Positions 37,610 to 46,617 are shown, counted from the stretch's first letter. The stretch is 64,000 bases of DNA from Aquipseudomonas ullengensis (GCF_014174475.1 NZ_JACJUD010000001.1:124001-188000), one strand, 5' to 3'. Notes: generated by a model not told the origin, from the sequence alone. Program-made: numbers and translations.

Positions 37610-37687
37610 CAAATGCAAGTTTCCACATGTTCCAACATGACCGGAAAAACCCCTGAAAAGCCCGCCTAGTGCGGGCTTTCTTGTTTC
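37610..37687 (+). repeat. attR: right 78-bp direct repeat
   Basis: Matches 19270-19347 with three mismatches, including the terminator hairpin. The preceding bases GTTCAAA-AGA-CCCCGG resemble the ssrA T-arm, but the CTCCAC of the acceptor end is missing. The chromosome or an older element resumes here. Confidence 0.85.
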
Positions 37688-38104
37688 CGCACACGCCTTG
37701 ACGCCTACACAGCATTCCCCGCCGTGTATCCCCACATGTATCCCCCTGCAGCCAACGTGCGAATAGGTCTGCTCTTACTGAACAGGCTGGCATGCCCCCT
37801 CGGAGCTGGGTGAGGGGTGCCAGTTTTCGACCGTGGTGCTGGCCTTTGTCTGATCACGACCGCACAAATCGGGCGTTAATCGAACAGGCTTTCAGGCCAT
37901 GACAGGCACGTAGCGACAGCCCGCCAGAGCCAATGCTGCAAGGCCTGGTACGCCCGAAACCGGTTCACGCAGCCTTCCACCTCTCCCCTCTGCACCTCCA
38001 TGCAGCATTCGGCCAATTGACCAAACTAACCATTTGGTACATTTTTATTTCAAAGGCGTCTTGCGCCTGCAACAACCGCACAACAACAAACAAAGGTCAT
38101 TGCA
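37688..38104. other. relic of an earlier integrase end plus aroQ promoter region
   Basis: 37688-37750 remains similar to the integrase-proximal left end at 19348-19410, including a 12-bp-spaced pair TGTATCC (37725-37731 and 37737-37743), but no integrase follows. A GC-rich imperfect hairpin followed by TTTT lies at about 37786-37829. The rest holds the upstream region of the dehydroquinase gene. Confidence 0.6.
38017..38043 (+). promoter_or_regulatory. putative operator/promoter of the aroQ-quinate unit
   Basis: The motif AAACTAACCATTTGGTACA (38023-38041) matches 15 of 19 bases of a motif upstream of the dehydratase gene (42319-42337, minus strand). ACCAAA (38020-38025) and TTTGGT (38033-38038) form an inverted repeat. 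TTGACC at 38017 could be a -35 box. It is a likely binding site of the cluster's TetR regulator. Confidence 0.5.
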
Positions 38105-38545
38105 ATGAATCACACCCTGCTGGTGCTCAACGGCCCGAATCTCAACATGCTGGGCACACGCGAGCCGGCGACCTACGGCCATGAAACCCTCGCCGACATC
38201 GGCCAGCTGTGCCAGCGCACGGCCAGCCAGCACGAGCTGAAACTGGAGTTTCGCCAGACCAACCACGAAGGCGAGCTGATTGACTGGATTAACCAGGCGC
38301 GCGGTCGCTGCGCCGGCATCGTGATCAACCCGGGGGCTTGGACCCACACTTCGGTGGCGATCCGCGATGCGTTGGTGGCCAGCGAGCTGCCGGTGATCGA
38401 GGTGCACCTGTCCAACGTGCACAAGCGCGAAACCTTCCGCCACCACTCGTTTGTTTCCGGCATTGCCCTCGGCGTGCTGTGCGGCTTCGGCAGCCACGGT
38501 TATCGCCTGGCCATCGAGCATTTCGCCCACCTGCTGAAAGCCTGA
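38105..38545 (+). CDS. aroQ: type II 3-dehydroquinate dehydratase
   Basis: Interconverts 3-dehydroquinate and 3-dehydroshikimate, 146 aa. The N-terminus [21 protein letters not shown] carries the catalytic Tyr, [17 protein letters not shown] is the central motif, and [16 protein letters not shown] carries the catalytic His. In this catabolic cluster it serves quinate/shikimate breakdown, like P. aeruginosa aroQ2. A second biosynthetic copy is presumably elsewhere. The next gene starts 4 bp after its stop. Confidence 0.96.
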   Translation: MNHTLLVLNGPNLNMLGTREPATYGHETLADIGQLCQRTASQHELKLEFRQTNHEGELIDWINQARGRCAGIVINPGAWTHTSVAIRDALVASELPVIEVHLSNVHKRETFRHHSFVSGIALGVLCGFGSHGYRLAIEHFAHLLKA

Positions 38546-38549
38546 CGCC

Positions 38550-39410
38550 ATGCCCCAGACCACCCAGAAAGCCATCCTCGCCGGTTTGATTGGCGCCGGT
38601 ATCCAGGCCTCGCGCACCCCCGCCCTGCATGAGCACGAAGGCGCTGCCCAGGGCATGCGCTACCTGTACCGGCTGATCGACCTGGACGCCCTCAAGCTGG
38701 ACCTCAATGCCCTGCCCGAGTTGCTCAAGGGCGCCGAGCTGATGAGTTTCACCGGCCTCAACATCACCTTCCCCTGCAAGCAGGCGATCATCCCGCTGCT
38801 CGACGAGCTGTCGGACGAGGCGCGCGGCATCGGCGCGGTCAACACCGTGGTACTCAAGGATGGCAAGCGCGTGGGTCACAACACCGATTGCCTGGGCTTT
38901 GCCGAAGGTTTGCGGCGTGGCCTGGGCGATGTTGACCGGCGCCGCGTGGTGCAGATGGGCGCCGGTGGTGCCGGCGCCGCGGTGGCGCATGCCCTGCTCA
39001 GCGAAGGGGTCGAGCAACTGACGGTCTTCGAAGTCGACCCAAGCCGCGCCCAGGGCCTGGTGGACAACCTCAACGCCCACTTCGGCAACGGCCGCGCCCT
39101 GGTCGGTGTTGACCTGGCCGGCGCGGTGGCCGCCGCCGACGGCCTGGTCAACACCACCCCGGTGGGCATGGCCAAGCTGCCCGGCATGCCGCTGCCGGCC
39201 GCGTACCTGCACGCCGGCCTGTGGGTGGCGGAGATCATCTACTTCCCACTGGAAACCGAGCTGCTCAAACACGCCCGCGCCCTCGGCTGCCGCACCCTGG
39301 ATGGCGGCACGATGGCGGTGTTCCAGGCGGTCAAGGCGTTCGAGCTGTTCAGCGGCGCGGTCGCCGATGCCGAGCGCATGCAGGCGCACTTTCACAGCAT
39401 GAACGGCTGA
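38550..39410 (+). CDS. quinate/shikimate dehydrogenase (NAD-type, AroE family)
   Basis: A 286-aa AroE-superfamily enzyme. The substrate pocket reads GAGIQASRTPALHEHEGAAQG rather than the SxSPxxHN of biosynthetic AroE. The centre has FTGLNITFPCKQA, with catalytic Lys, then the nucleotide-binding GAGGAGAAVAHAL. These features match catabolic quinate/shikimate dehydrogenases such as corynebacterial QsuD. With AroQ and the dehydratase it would convert quinate or shikimate to protocatechuate. Preference for quinate or shikimate cannot be settled from sequence. Confidence 0.87.
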   Translation: MPQTTQKAILAGLIGAGIQASRTPALHEHEGAAQGMRYLYRLIDLDALKLDLNALPELLKGAELMSFTGLNITFPCKQAIIPLLDELSDEARGIGAVNTVVLKDGKRVGHNTDCLGFAEGLRRGLGDVDRRRVVQMGAGGAGAAVAHALLSEGVEQLTVFEVDPSRAQGLVDNLNAHFGNGRALVGVDLAGAVAAADGLVNTTPVGMAKLPGMPLPAAYLHAGLWVAEIIYFPLETELLKHARALGCRTLDGGTMAVFQAVKAFELFSGAVADAERMQAHFHSMNG

Positions 39411-39461
39411 TGAATGCGGCCGTGGCGTCAACCGCCATGGCCCGCCGCCCAAGGCTGAAGA

Positions 39462-40133
39462 TCAAGCCTGCAGGTAGCCCAGCACGGCCTCGCAGATCAC
39501 CTGTTTGTGCCGCGCCTTGAGCGCCGCGTCTTCGGCCAGGTCGACCTGGAAGATATGGCTGAAAGTGTGCCGATTGGACACCCGGTAGAAACTGAACGAA
39601 CTCATCAGCAGGTGTACGTCCACCGCCTGCAGGCCCGGACGAAACACGCCGCCGGCCTCGCCCCGGCGCAGGGTCTCGTCGAGTAGTTGCAGCACGTTCT
39701 GGCTCATCGCACGGATGGTGGAGGATTGCTTGACGTTCTCGCCGTAGTGGATGTTTTCGATGCAGACGATGCGCACGAAATCGACGTTGCGGTCGTGGTG
39801 GTCGAAGGTGAATTCCACCAGCCGGCGGATCGCCTCGCGCGGCTCCAGCTCGGCCAGGTGCAGGTGGCCTTCGGTGCGGCGGATATCGCCGTAGAGCTTC
39901 TCCAGCACCTCGACATACAGCTGTTCCTTGCTGCCGAAGTAGTAGTAGATCATCCGCTTGGAGGTCTTGGTGCGCTCGGCGATGGCATCGACCCGCGCGC
40001 CGGACAGGCCCTGGCTGACGAATTCGGCGATGGCCGCACGTAGGATGTCCTCGCGGGTTTTCTCCGGGTTGTTCTTGCGGCCCTTGCGCGGGACGTCGAG
40101 CGCAGGCTCGAGCAATTCGGTGGTCATTGTCAT
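39462..40133 (-). CDS. TetR-family regulator of the quinate cluster
   Basis: A 223-aa TetR protein. The HTH is FVSQGLSGARVDAIAERTKTSKRMIYYYFGSKEQLY (about 36-72). The C-terminal ligand domain is of the TetR_C type seen in regulators of aromatic degradation. It lies downstream of the dehydratase gene on the same strand and converges on the dehydrogenase gene. It is the obvious candidate to control both divergent units through the shared 19-bp motif. ATG 40133 is chosen; ATG 40127 is an alternative. Confidence 0.87.
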   Translation of the reverse strand: MTMTTELLEPALDVPRKGRKNNPEKTREDILRAAIAEFVSQGLSGARVDAIAERTKTSKRMIYYYFGSKEQLYVEVLEKLYGDIRRTEGHLHLAELEPREAIRRLVEFTFDHHDRNVDFVRIVCIENIHYGENVKQSSTIRAMSQNVLQLLDETLRRGEAGGVFRPGLQAVDVHLLMSSFSFYRVSNRHTFSHIFQVDLAEDAALKARHKQVICEAVLGYLQA

Positions 40134-40253
40134 GGGCTCACGGCCAAGTCTGATGGCGCCGATTATGGCCGTGACGCCAGACCGAAGGAAGACGCCCGCG
40201 CCGCGGCGTGCACCCGGCTGGGCAGCCACCGGCGCAGCTGCCCGGCCCGGCAC

Positions 40254-42164
40254 TCAGAGCCGGGCTTGGCGCGCCACTCCGCTGCGGCTCTTGGCCATGG
40301 CCGCCAGGCGCACCGCAACGTTGGCTGCGCCATAGCCGACGTAACCGTTCTTGCGCTGGATGATCTCGAAGAAGAAACGCTCGTCGAACGCCTCGGTGTA
40401 TACGTGGAACAGCTCGCCGCCCTGGGCATCGCGGTCGTACAGCACGTTGTAGTAGGCCAGCTCGCTGAGGAACTCGTCGTCGAAGTCGAAGCGCGCGGCC
40501 AGGTCGTCGTAGTAGTTCAGCGGGATGTCCAGCAGCGGCACGCCGGCATCCTTGGCCCGGCTGACCTCGGCAAAGATGTCCGCACAGGAGAAGGCGATAT
40601 GGTGCACGCCCGAACCCCGGTAGCTGGACAGCGCATGGGAAATCGCCGTGTTGCGGTTCTCCGAGACATTCAGCGGCAGGCGCACGCTGCTGCAGCGGCT
40701 GCGGATGGCGCGGCTCTTGACCAGGCCGTAAGGGTCCGGCAGCACCACTTCGTCGTCTGCCTCGAAGTCCAGCAGGCTCTTGTAGAACAGCACCCAGCTG
40801 TCCAGGCTGTCGGCCGGCAGGGCCATGGCCATATGGTCGATGCGTTGCAGGCCACCGCCGGCAGCGGCCTGGCTGTCGAGCATGAAGTCGCTGTCGTAGA
40901 TGGTGCGGCCCGGCTCGGCGGGTTCCACCAGGTAGATCAGGCTGCCGTCCGGCGCACGCACGGCCGGGATCTCGCGTTCGTTAGGGCCGACCAGGCCACG
41001 GTAGGGCTGGCCCTTGAAGGCGCGCGCGCGCTCCAGGGCCGCGGCGCCGTCCTTGACCCGCAGGGCGGTGGCACACAGCGACGGGCCGTGGGCCTCGAAG
41101 AAGCTGTGGGCAAAGGAATACGGTTCGGCATTCAGCACGATCTTGATATCGCCCTGGCTGAGCAGACTGACAGCCTTGGAGCGGTGCTGGCCGCTACGGG
41201 CAAAGCCCAGGCGCTCCAGCCAGCCGGCCAGCTTGGCGCCTTGGGCCTCGTCCACGGCGAATTCGAGGAACTCCACGCCGTCGTAGCGACTGGCCGGCTG
41301 TGGGGCGAACAGCAGCTGCGGATCAGCCGGCAGGGCCGCTTCCTTCTCCAGGCGCTGGCGGGTTTTCTCCTCCAGATACAGCAACGAGCGCAGGCCGTCG
41401 GCAGCATTGGCCCGTGGCGGCGCGGCGCGGAAGCCGTCGTTGAAGATCTCCAGCGACAGCGGGCCGTTGTAGCCGCTCTTGAGGATGGGCGCGAGGAAGC
41501 CGGCCAGGTCGAACTCGCCCTGCCCCGGGAAGCAGCGGAAGTGCCGGCTCCACTCCAGCACGTCCATGGCCAGGAGCGGCGCGTCGGCCATCTGCACGAA
41601 GAAGATCTTGTCGCCGGGAATCTCGGCAATACCCTGGGGATCGCCCTTGAGCGACAGGGTATGGAAGCTGTCCAGCAGCACGCCGAGGGCCGGATGATCA
41701 GCCTGGCGCACGAGGTTCCACACCTGCTGCCAGGTGTTCACATGGCGCCCCCAGGCCAGGGCCTCGTAGCCGATGCGCAGGTTGCGAGCGCCGGCGCGCT
41801 CGGCCAGCAGGCGCAGGTCGTCGACCAGGATGGCCTCGTCGCCGAGGGAGTCGGCCGCCACGTTGCTGCACACCAGCACCAGGTCGGTGCCCAGCTCCTG
41901 CATCAGGTCGAACTTGCGCTCGGCGCGGTCGAGGTTCTTCGCCAGGCGGTCGCGGCGGCAACCTTCGAAGTCACGGAACGGCTGGAACAGGGTGATGGCG
42001 ATGCCCAGATCGGCGCACATCTGCCGCACATCGCGCGGGCTGCCGGCGTAGTAGAGCAAGTCGTTCTCGAAGATTTCCACGCCGTCGAAACCGGCAGCAG
42101 CAATGGCTTCGAGTTTTTCCGGCAGGGTACCGCTAAGGGAAACGGTGGCAATCGAACGCTGCAT
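40254..42164 (-). CDS. quiC: 3-dehydroshikimate dehydratase fused to a VOC/HPPD-like domain
   Basis: A 636-aa two-domain protein. Residues 1-280 form a sugar-isomerase-like TIM barrel (ATVSLSGTLPEKLEAIAAAGFDGVEIFE; metal ligands in IGYEALAWGRHVN and LLDSFHTLSL) that dehydrates 3-dehydroshikimate to protocatechuate. Residues 290-625 are a vicinal-oxygen-chelate domain like 4-hydroxyphenylpyruvate dioxygenase (RIDHMAMALP, SGVHHIAFSC, FFEIIQRKNGY). The fusion is known in pseudomonad QuiC proteins; the second domain's role is unclear. It is divergent from the MFS/porin genes. Confidence 0.93.
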   Translation of the reverse strand: MQRSIATVSLSGTLPEKLEAIAAAGFDGVEIFENDLLYYAGSPRDVRQMCADLGIAITLFQPFRDFEGCRRDRLAKNLDRAERKFDLMQELGTDLVLVCSNVAADSLGDEAILVDDLRLLAERAGARNLRIGYEALAWGRHVNTWQQVWNLVRQADHPALGVLLDSFHTLSLKGDPQGIAEIPGDKIFFVQMADAPLLAMDVLEWSRHFRCFPGQGEFDLAGFLAPILKSGYNGPLSLEIFNDGFRAAPPRANAADGLRSLLYLEEKTRQRLEKEAALPADPQLLFAPQPASRYDGVEFLEFAVDEAQGAKLAGWLERLGFARSGQHRSKAVSLLSQGDIKIVLNAEPYSFAHSFFEAHGPSLCATALRVKDGAAALERARAFKGQPYRGLVGPNEREIPAVRAPDGSLIYLVEPAEPGRTIYDSDFMLDSQAAAGGGLQRIDHMAMALPADSLDSWVLFYKSLLDFEADDEVVLPDPYGLVKSRAIRSRCSSVRLPLNVSENRNTAISHALSSYRGSGVHHIAFSCADIFAEVSRAKDAGVPLLDIPLNYYDDLAARFDFDDEFLSELAYYNVLYDRDAQGGELFHVYTEAFDERFFFEIIQRKNGYVGYGAANVAVRLAAMAKSRSGVARQARL

Positions 42165-42764
42165 GCTTCAGCTCCTGTTGGGTGGTGTGCACCACCGGCG
42201 GCGGTGCACTCGAAGCCTCTGCAGCAGCTTGCCCAGGACAGGTTGGCAGGCACACGAAGCGGATGCAGGTCAGGCTGAAATGATTATTCGCGCGGGCGTT
42301 TCCTAGGGCAAACTAAAGTGTACGAACCAGTTAGTTTTACGTTCGATTATCGAACAAAAGGCCGTTTATCGAATTGACGCTTTTTCGATCAGTGCGCAAC
42401 ATCGTTCTCACGTTGCCATCGCCGCAGGCCAACTTGCCTTGCCAGCATCTGTCGGTGAAATGCAGCAGCCACCCAAGCAATGCCATAACAATTTCAAGAA
42501 TCAGGTAACTGTCCATGCGCCCAAGCAACGCTCACCCAGCCCACGCCCCCACTCGCCATCCCTCGTCTGCGCAGCCCAGAGCGCACGCAGCCGGCGCCTG
42601 AAGCGCCCGGCAGTTCGCAACCAGCAGGCCCAGCTCGCGCGCCCTCACCTGGCGGACAGATTCCACCGAGGTTGAGGCAACTGCTTTCCCGAGCCGGACC
42701 AGAACGCGTCAAAGTCACGACTGCGGGTATCGCCCATGCAGTCTTTGATCGGATGGCCACACTC
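42165..42764. promoter_or_regulatory. divergent control region between quiC and the MFS transporter
   Basis: A 600-bp non-coding stretch, AT-rich at 42290-42400. It contains the quinate-cluster motif (42319-42337) and a perfect palindrome GTTCGA-TTA-TCGAAC (42341-42355). The rest, 42400-42764, is GC-rich without a convincing gene or promoter that I can see. Confidence 0.5.
42319..42337 (-). promoter_or_regulatory. putative TetR operator upstream of quiC
   Basis: On the minus strand AAACTAACTGGTTCGTACA, matching 15 of 19 positions of the motif at 38023-38041. It lies 155 bp upstream of the quiC start and is flanked by AACTAA/TTAGTT arms (42311-42316 and 42331-42336). Confidence 0.5.
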
Positions 42765-44093
42765 ATGATCCATGCGCAAAGCTCCTCCGCCACCGCACAG
42801 GTCGCCGCCTCCCAGGGCGGTATCGGCAGCAAGATTCGCGGCGCCTTCGCCGTCGGCAAGACCCGCTGGGGCATGCTCGCCCTGGTGTTCTTCGCCACCA
42901 CCCTGAACTACATCGACCGCGCCGCACTGGGCATCATGCAGCCGATCCTGGCCAAGGAAATGAGCTGGACGGCGATGGACTACGCCAACATCAACTTCTG
43001 GTTCCAGGTCGGCTATGCCGTCGGCTTCCTGTTGCAGGGCCGCTTCATCGACAAGGTTGGTGTGAAGCGCGCCTTCTTCCTGGCCGTGCTGTGCTGGAGC
43101 CTGGCCACCGGCGCCCACGGGCTGGCCACCTCGGCAGTCGGCTTCATGCTCTGCCGCTTCATCCTCGGCCTGACCGAGGCCGCCAACTACCCCGCCTGCG
43201 TGAAGACCACACGGACCTGGTTCCCGGCGGGCGAGCGGGCGATTGCCGCCGGCATCTTCAACGCCGGCACCAACGTCGGCGCCATGCTGACCCCGGCGCT
43301 GCTGCCGCTGATCCTCACGGTCTGGGGCTGGCAGGCGGCCTTTATCGCCATGGGCCTGCTGGGTTGCGTCTGGCTGGTGTTCTGGGCACTCAACTACTTC
43401 AACCCGGAAGAGCACCCCACGGTCAAACAGAGCGAGCTGGACTACATCAACCAGGAAGCCGAGCCGGAAGCAGCCAAGGTACCGCTCAGCGCCATCCTGC
43501 GCATGCGCGGCACCTGGGCGTTTGCCGTGGCCTTCTCGATGACCGCGCCAGTGTTCTGGTTCTACCTGTACTGGCTGCCGCCGTTCCTCAACCAGCAGTA
43601 CAACCTGGGCATCAGCGTCACCCAGATGGGCATTCCGCTGATCCTGATCTGGCTGACCGCCGACTTCGGCAGCATCGGTGGCGGCATCCTCTCGTCCTGG
43701 CTGATCGGCCGCGGCATGCGCGCCACCTCGGCTCGCCTGCTGTCGATGCTGGCCTTCGCCTGCACCATCGTCGGCGTGGTGTTTGCCGCCAACGCTAGCA
43801 ACCTGTGGGTCGCGGTACTGGCGATTTCCCTGGCCGTCGGCGCGCACCAGGCCTGGACGGCCAACATCTGGAGCCTGGTGATGGACTACACGCCCAAGCA
43901 CATGATGAGCACGGTGTTCGGTTTCGGCGGCATGTGTGCGGCGATCGGCGGCATGTTCATGACCCAGATCGTCGGCCACGTGCTGACCGCCACCAACAAC
44001 AACTATGCCGTGCTGTTCACCCTGATCCCGACCATGTACTTCCTCGCACTCACCTGGTTGTACTTCATGGCCCCGCGCAAGCTCGGCGCGTAA
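42765..44093 (+). CDS. MFS transporter, anion:cation symporter type
   Basis: A 442-aa, 12-TM major facilitator of the ACS family that includes hexuronate and phthalate transporters. TM1 contains FATTLNYIDRAALG, loop 2-3 GRFIDKVGVKRAF, and TM4 GLTEAANYPACVKTTRTWFP. Context, beside quinate/shikimate enzymes and an OprD porin, makes quinate or shikimate the likely substrate. The start is uncertain: ATG 42765 is used, and ATG 42753 is four codons upstream. Neither has a strong ribosome-binding site. Confidence 0.9.
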   Translation: MIHAQSSSATAQVAASQGGIGSKIRGAFAVGKTRWGMLALVFFATTLNYIDRAALGIMQPILAKEMSWTAMDYANINFWFQVGYAVGFLLQGRFIDKVGVKRAFFLAVLCWSLATGAHGLATSAVGFMLCRFILGLTEAANYPACVKTTRTWFPAGERAIAAGIFNAGTNVGAMLTPALLPLILTVWGWQAAFIAMGLLGCVWLVFWALNYFNPEEHPTVKQSELDYINQEAEPEAAKVPLSAILRMRGTWAFAVAFSMTAPVFWFYLYWLPPFLNQQYNLGISVTQMGIPLILIWLTADFGSIGGGILSSWLIGRGMRATSARLLSMLAFACTIVGVVFAANASNLWVAVLAISLAVGAHQAWTANIWSLVMDYTPKHMMSTVFGFGGMCAAIGGMFMTQIVGHVLTATNNNYAVLFTLIPTMYFLALTWLYFMAPRKLGA

Positions 44094-44207
44094 TCCCCGG
44101 GAGGCCTGCGACAGGCCTCCTGCCCGGCCCCCACGCTCACCGACCTGCAGCACGCAGACCGGGCCTTGCCCGCCCTGGAAAACAACAATATCGAGGCACG
44201 ATCGACC

Positions 44208-45461
44208 ATGAAGCACCTGCGCAACCGCACCCTGTTTGCCGCCCCGCTAAGCCTGGCAGTAGGCCTGGCCGCCCTGCCCGCTGTCGCCGAAGGCGGTTTC
44301 AGCGAAGACGCCAAGGTCAGCCTGAATCTGCGCAACTTCTACATGAACCGGAATTTCGTCGGCGACTCGGCGCAGAACTACGCCGAGGAATGGACGCAGA
44401 ACTTCATCCTCGACGCCCGCTCCGGCTACACCCAGGGCACCGTCGGCTTCGGCCTCGACGTGCTCGGCCTGTACTCGCTCAAGCTCGATGGCGGCCGCGG
44501 CACCGCCGGCACCCAGTTGCTGCCGGTGCACGACAGCGGTCCGGCCGACGATTTCGGCCGCCTGGCCGTGGCCGGCAAGCTGAAGCTGTCCAATACCGAA
44601 CTGAAAATCGGCGAGTGGATGCCGGTGCTGCCGATCCTGCGTTCCGACGACGGCCGTTCGCTGCCGCAGACCTTCCGGGGCGGCCAGCTCACCTCCCAGG
44701 AAATTACCGGCCTGACTCTTTATGGCGGCCAGTTCGACGGCAACAGCCCGCGTGACGACGGCAGCCTGGAAGACCTGTCGATGAACGGCAAAACCGCCTT
44801 CACTTCCGACGAATTCAACTTCGCCGGCGGCGAATACACCTTCAACGACAAGCGCACCCTGGTCGGCGTCTGGTACGCCGAGCTGGCTGACATCTACCAG
44901 CAGCAGTTCTTCAACCTGGTACACAGCCAGCCGCTGGGCAACTGGGTACTCGGTGCCAACCTGGGCTACTTCACTGGCCGGGAAAACGGCAGCGCGCGGG
45001 CTGGCGAACTGGACAACCAGACGGTCTACGGCCTGCTCTCGGCCAAGACCGGCAACCACACCCTCTATGTCGGCCTGCAGCAGCTCAGCGGCGACGATGC
45101 CTGGATGCGCGTCAACGGCACCAGCGGCGGCACCCTGGCCAACGACAGCTACAACAGCAGCTACGACAACGCCGAGGAACGCTCCTGGCAACTGCGCTAC
45201 GACTACAACTTGATCGGCTGGAACCTGCCGGGCATGACCCTGATGACGCGCTATATCAGTGGCGACAATGTGCACAGCGGCAGCGTGACCGATGGCAAGG
45301 AGTGGGGCCGTGAATCAGAACTGGCCTATGTGGTGCAAAGCGGCGCCTTGAAGAGCCTGTCGCTCAAGTGGCGCAACTCGACCCTGCGCCGCGACTGGGA
45401 AGGCAGCAAGAGCTTCGACGAGAACCGTCTGATCATCAGCTACCCCTTCTCGCTGCTGTGA
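44208..45461 (+). CDS. OprD-family outer-membrane porin
   Basis: A 417-aa substrate-specific porin. The signal peptide has a core LFAAPLSLAVGLAALPAVA, with cleavage after AVA. The mature N-terminus FSEDAKVSLNLRNFYMNR and EWTQNFILDARSGYTQGTVGFG are typical of OprD, as is the Phe/Leu-terminated last strand (IISYPFSLL). It lies 114 bp downstream of the MFS gene and is likely cotranscribed, giving outer- and inner-membrane entry for the same aromatic or alicyclic acid. Confidence 0.93.
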   Translation: MKHLRNRTLFAAPLSLAVGLAALPAVAEGGFSEDAKVSLNLRNFYMNRNFVGDSAQNYAEEWTQNFILDARSGYTQGTVGFGLDVLGLYSLKLDGGRGTAGTQLLPVHDSGPADDFGRLAVAGKLKLSNTELKIGEWMPVLPILRSDDGRSLPQTFRGGQLTSQEITGLTLYGGQFDGNSPRDDGSLEDLSMNGKTAFTSDEFNFAGGEYTFNDKRTLVGVWYAELADIYQQQFFNLVHSQPLGNWVLGANLGYFTGRENGSARAGELDNQTVYGLLSAKTGNHTLYVGLQQLSGDDAWMRVNGTSGGTLANDSYNSSYDNAEERSWQLRYDYNLIGWNLPGMTLMTRYISGDNVHSGSVTDGKEWGRESELAYVVQSGALKSLSLKWRNSTLRRDWEGSKSFDENRLIISYPFSLL

Positions 45462-45519
45462 AACCCGCCGGCGGCCAAGTGCAGCCATTGCCTTCGGCCG
45501 CCCCTCAACGCCCTCCCGC

Positions 45520-46617
45520 TCAGAGCGCCTCGATGCGGTTGCGGCCATTTTCCTTGGCCCGGTACAAAGCCCGGTCGACGCGCTCCAGCATGCTGTGCAA
45601 GCCTTCCTCCGCGAGAAACTGGGTGACACCGAAGCTGGCCGTCCTGCGGCAGACGGTGTCGAAGTCGAAGCCGTTGATGCGCTGCTGCAACGTGCGGGCC
45701 GCCGCCTGCGCCTGCTGCTCATTGGCCTCCGGCAGGACGATCAGGAACTCCTCGCCCCCCAGGCGACCAACCTTGTCGACTGACCTGACGTTGTCGCGCA
45801 ACAACGCCGCGAACTGCCGCAAAACCGTATCGCCGACGGTATGCCCATGCGTGTCGTTGACACTCTTGAAGTGGTCGATGTCGATCAGGATCAGGGAGAA
45901 CGGCGTGCCGTAACGGTTGGCCCGGGCGACTTCCTCGGCAAAGAACTGGTCGATCCGGGCGCGGTTCCACAGCCCGGTCAGGCCATCGATGCTGGCACTC
46001 AGGGCCAGGCGGCTCTGGTTGAGGAACATGGTCTTGTGGGCTTTCTCCAGCACGAAGGCACTGAGAAAGCCAAAGGACACGCACGCCAGAATCCACACCA
46101 GATGAAGGCGCTGAACCCCAGGTTCCAGGGAGCTGCCCAGCGTGACCGCGAGGATCAGCAGCACCGAAATGGACGCCGTCAGCGTAGCCTGACGCAGCGC
46201 CAGACCCGAAACGGTGAAGGTCCACATGAGGTTCAGGTAGATCTCGGGGACGTAGTAGGCGAAATCGCCCTGCTGGCTGTTGAAATACAGGTTCGCGGCT
46301 ACCGCACCGATGGGGGCTGTGCTCAACAGCCACAACATCGGTCGATACCAGGCGCTGTAAAAGCTCATCACGCCAACGGCCAGCAGCGCGGCAGACACCA
46401 GAACACCGTGTACGAAGAGTCGCAGCCCTTGCTGCTCGCCGGCCACATTCTGCTCCGTGGCGGCATAGATCAGGTACAGCACGGTCGTCAGGAACGCGAC
46501 ATAGCGGATCTGCGGAACCCTGGCCTGCCGGTACCAGGCGACGAACTCCTCGCGGGCCGTTTCCGGAATCCCGTACAGCGGATCCAATAAGCGTTTCAGC
46601 GTACTGATCAACGTCAC
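45520..46617 (-). CDS. membrane diguanylate cyclase (GGDEF)
   Basis: Makes cyclic-di-GMP from GTP. The 365-aa protein has about six hydrophobic segments in residues 30-195. A GGDEF domain follows (SIDGLTGLWNRARID, IDIDHFKSVNDTHGH) with active site GGEEF. An intact inhibitory I-site, RSVD, lies five residues before it. The start is uncertain: GTG 46617, with AGGGG five bases upstream, is used; TTG 46632 is possible. It lies next to an exopolysaccharide locus, a plausible but unproven regulatory target. Confidence 0.9.
   Translation of the reverse strand: MTLISTLKRLLDPLYGIPETAREEFVAWYRQARVPQIRYVAFLTTVLYLIYAATEQNVAGEQQGLRLFVHGVLVSAALLAVGVMSFYSAWYRPMLWLLSTAPIGAVAANLYFNSQQGDFAYYVPEIYLNLMWTFTVSGLALRQATLTASISVLLILAVTLGSSLEPGVQRLHLVWILACVSFGFLSAFVLEKAHKTMFLNQSRLALSASIDGLTGLWNRARIDQFFAEEVARANRYGTPFSLILIDIDHFKSVNDTHGHTVGDTVLRQFAALLRDNVRSVDKVGRLGGEEFLIVLPEANEQQAQAAARTLQQRINGFDFDTVCRRTASFGVTQFLAEEGLHSMLERVDRALYRAKENGRNRIEAL

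Noticed and set aside
38001..38184. Small ORF overlapping the start of aroQ (from 37933)
   Set aside because: It runs through the promoter/operator region and into a certain gene in another frame.
42645..44216. Long minus-strand ORF opposite the MFS transporter
   Set aside because: A low-complexity Gly/His/Gln shadow frame with no recognisable domain.
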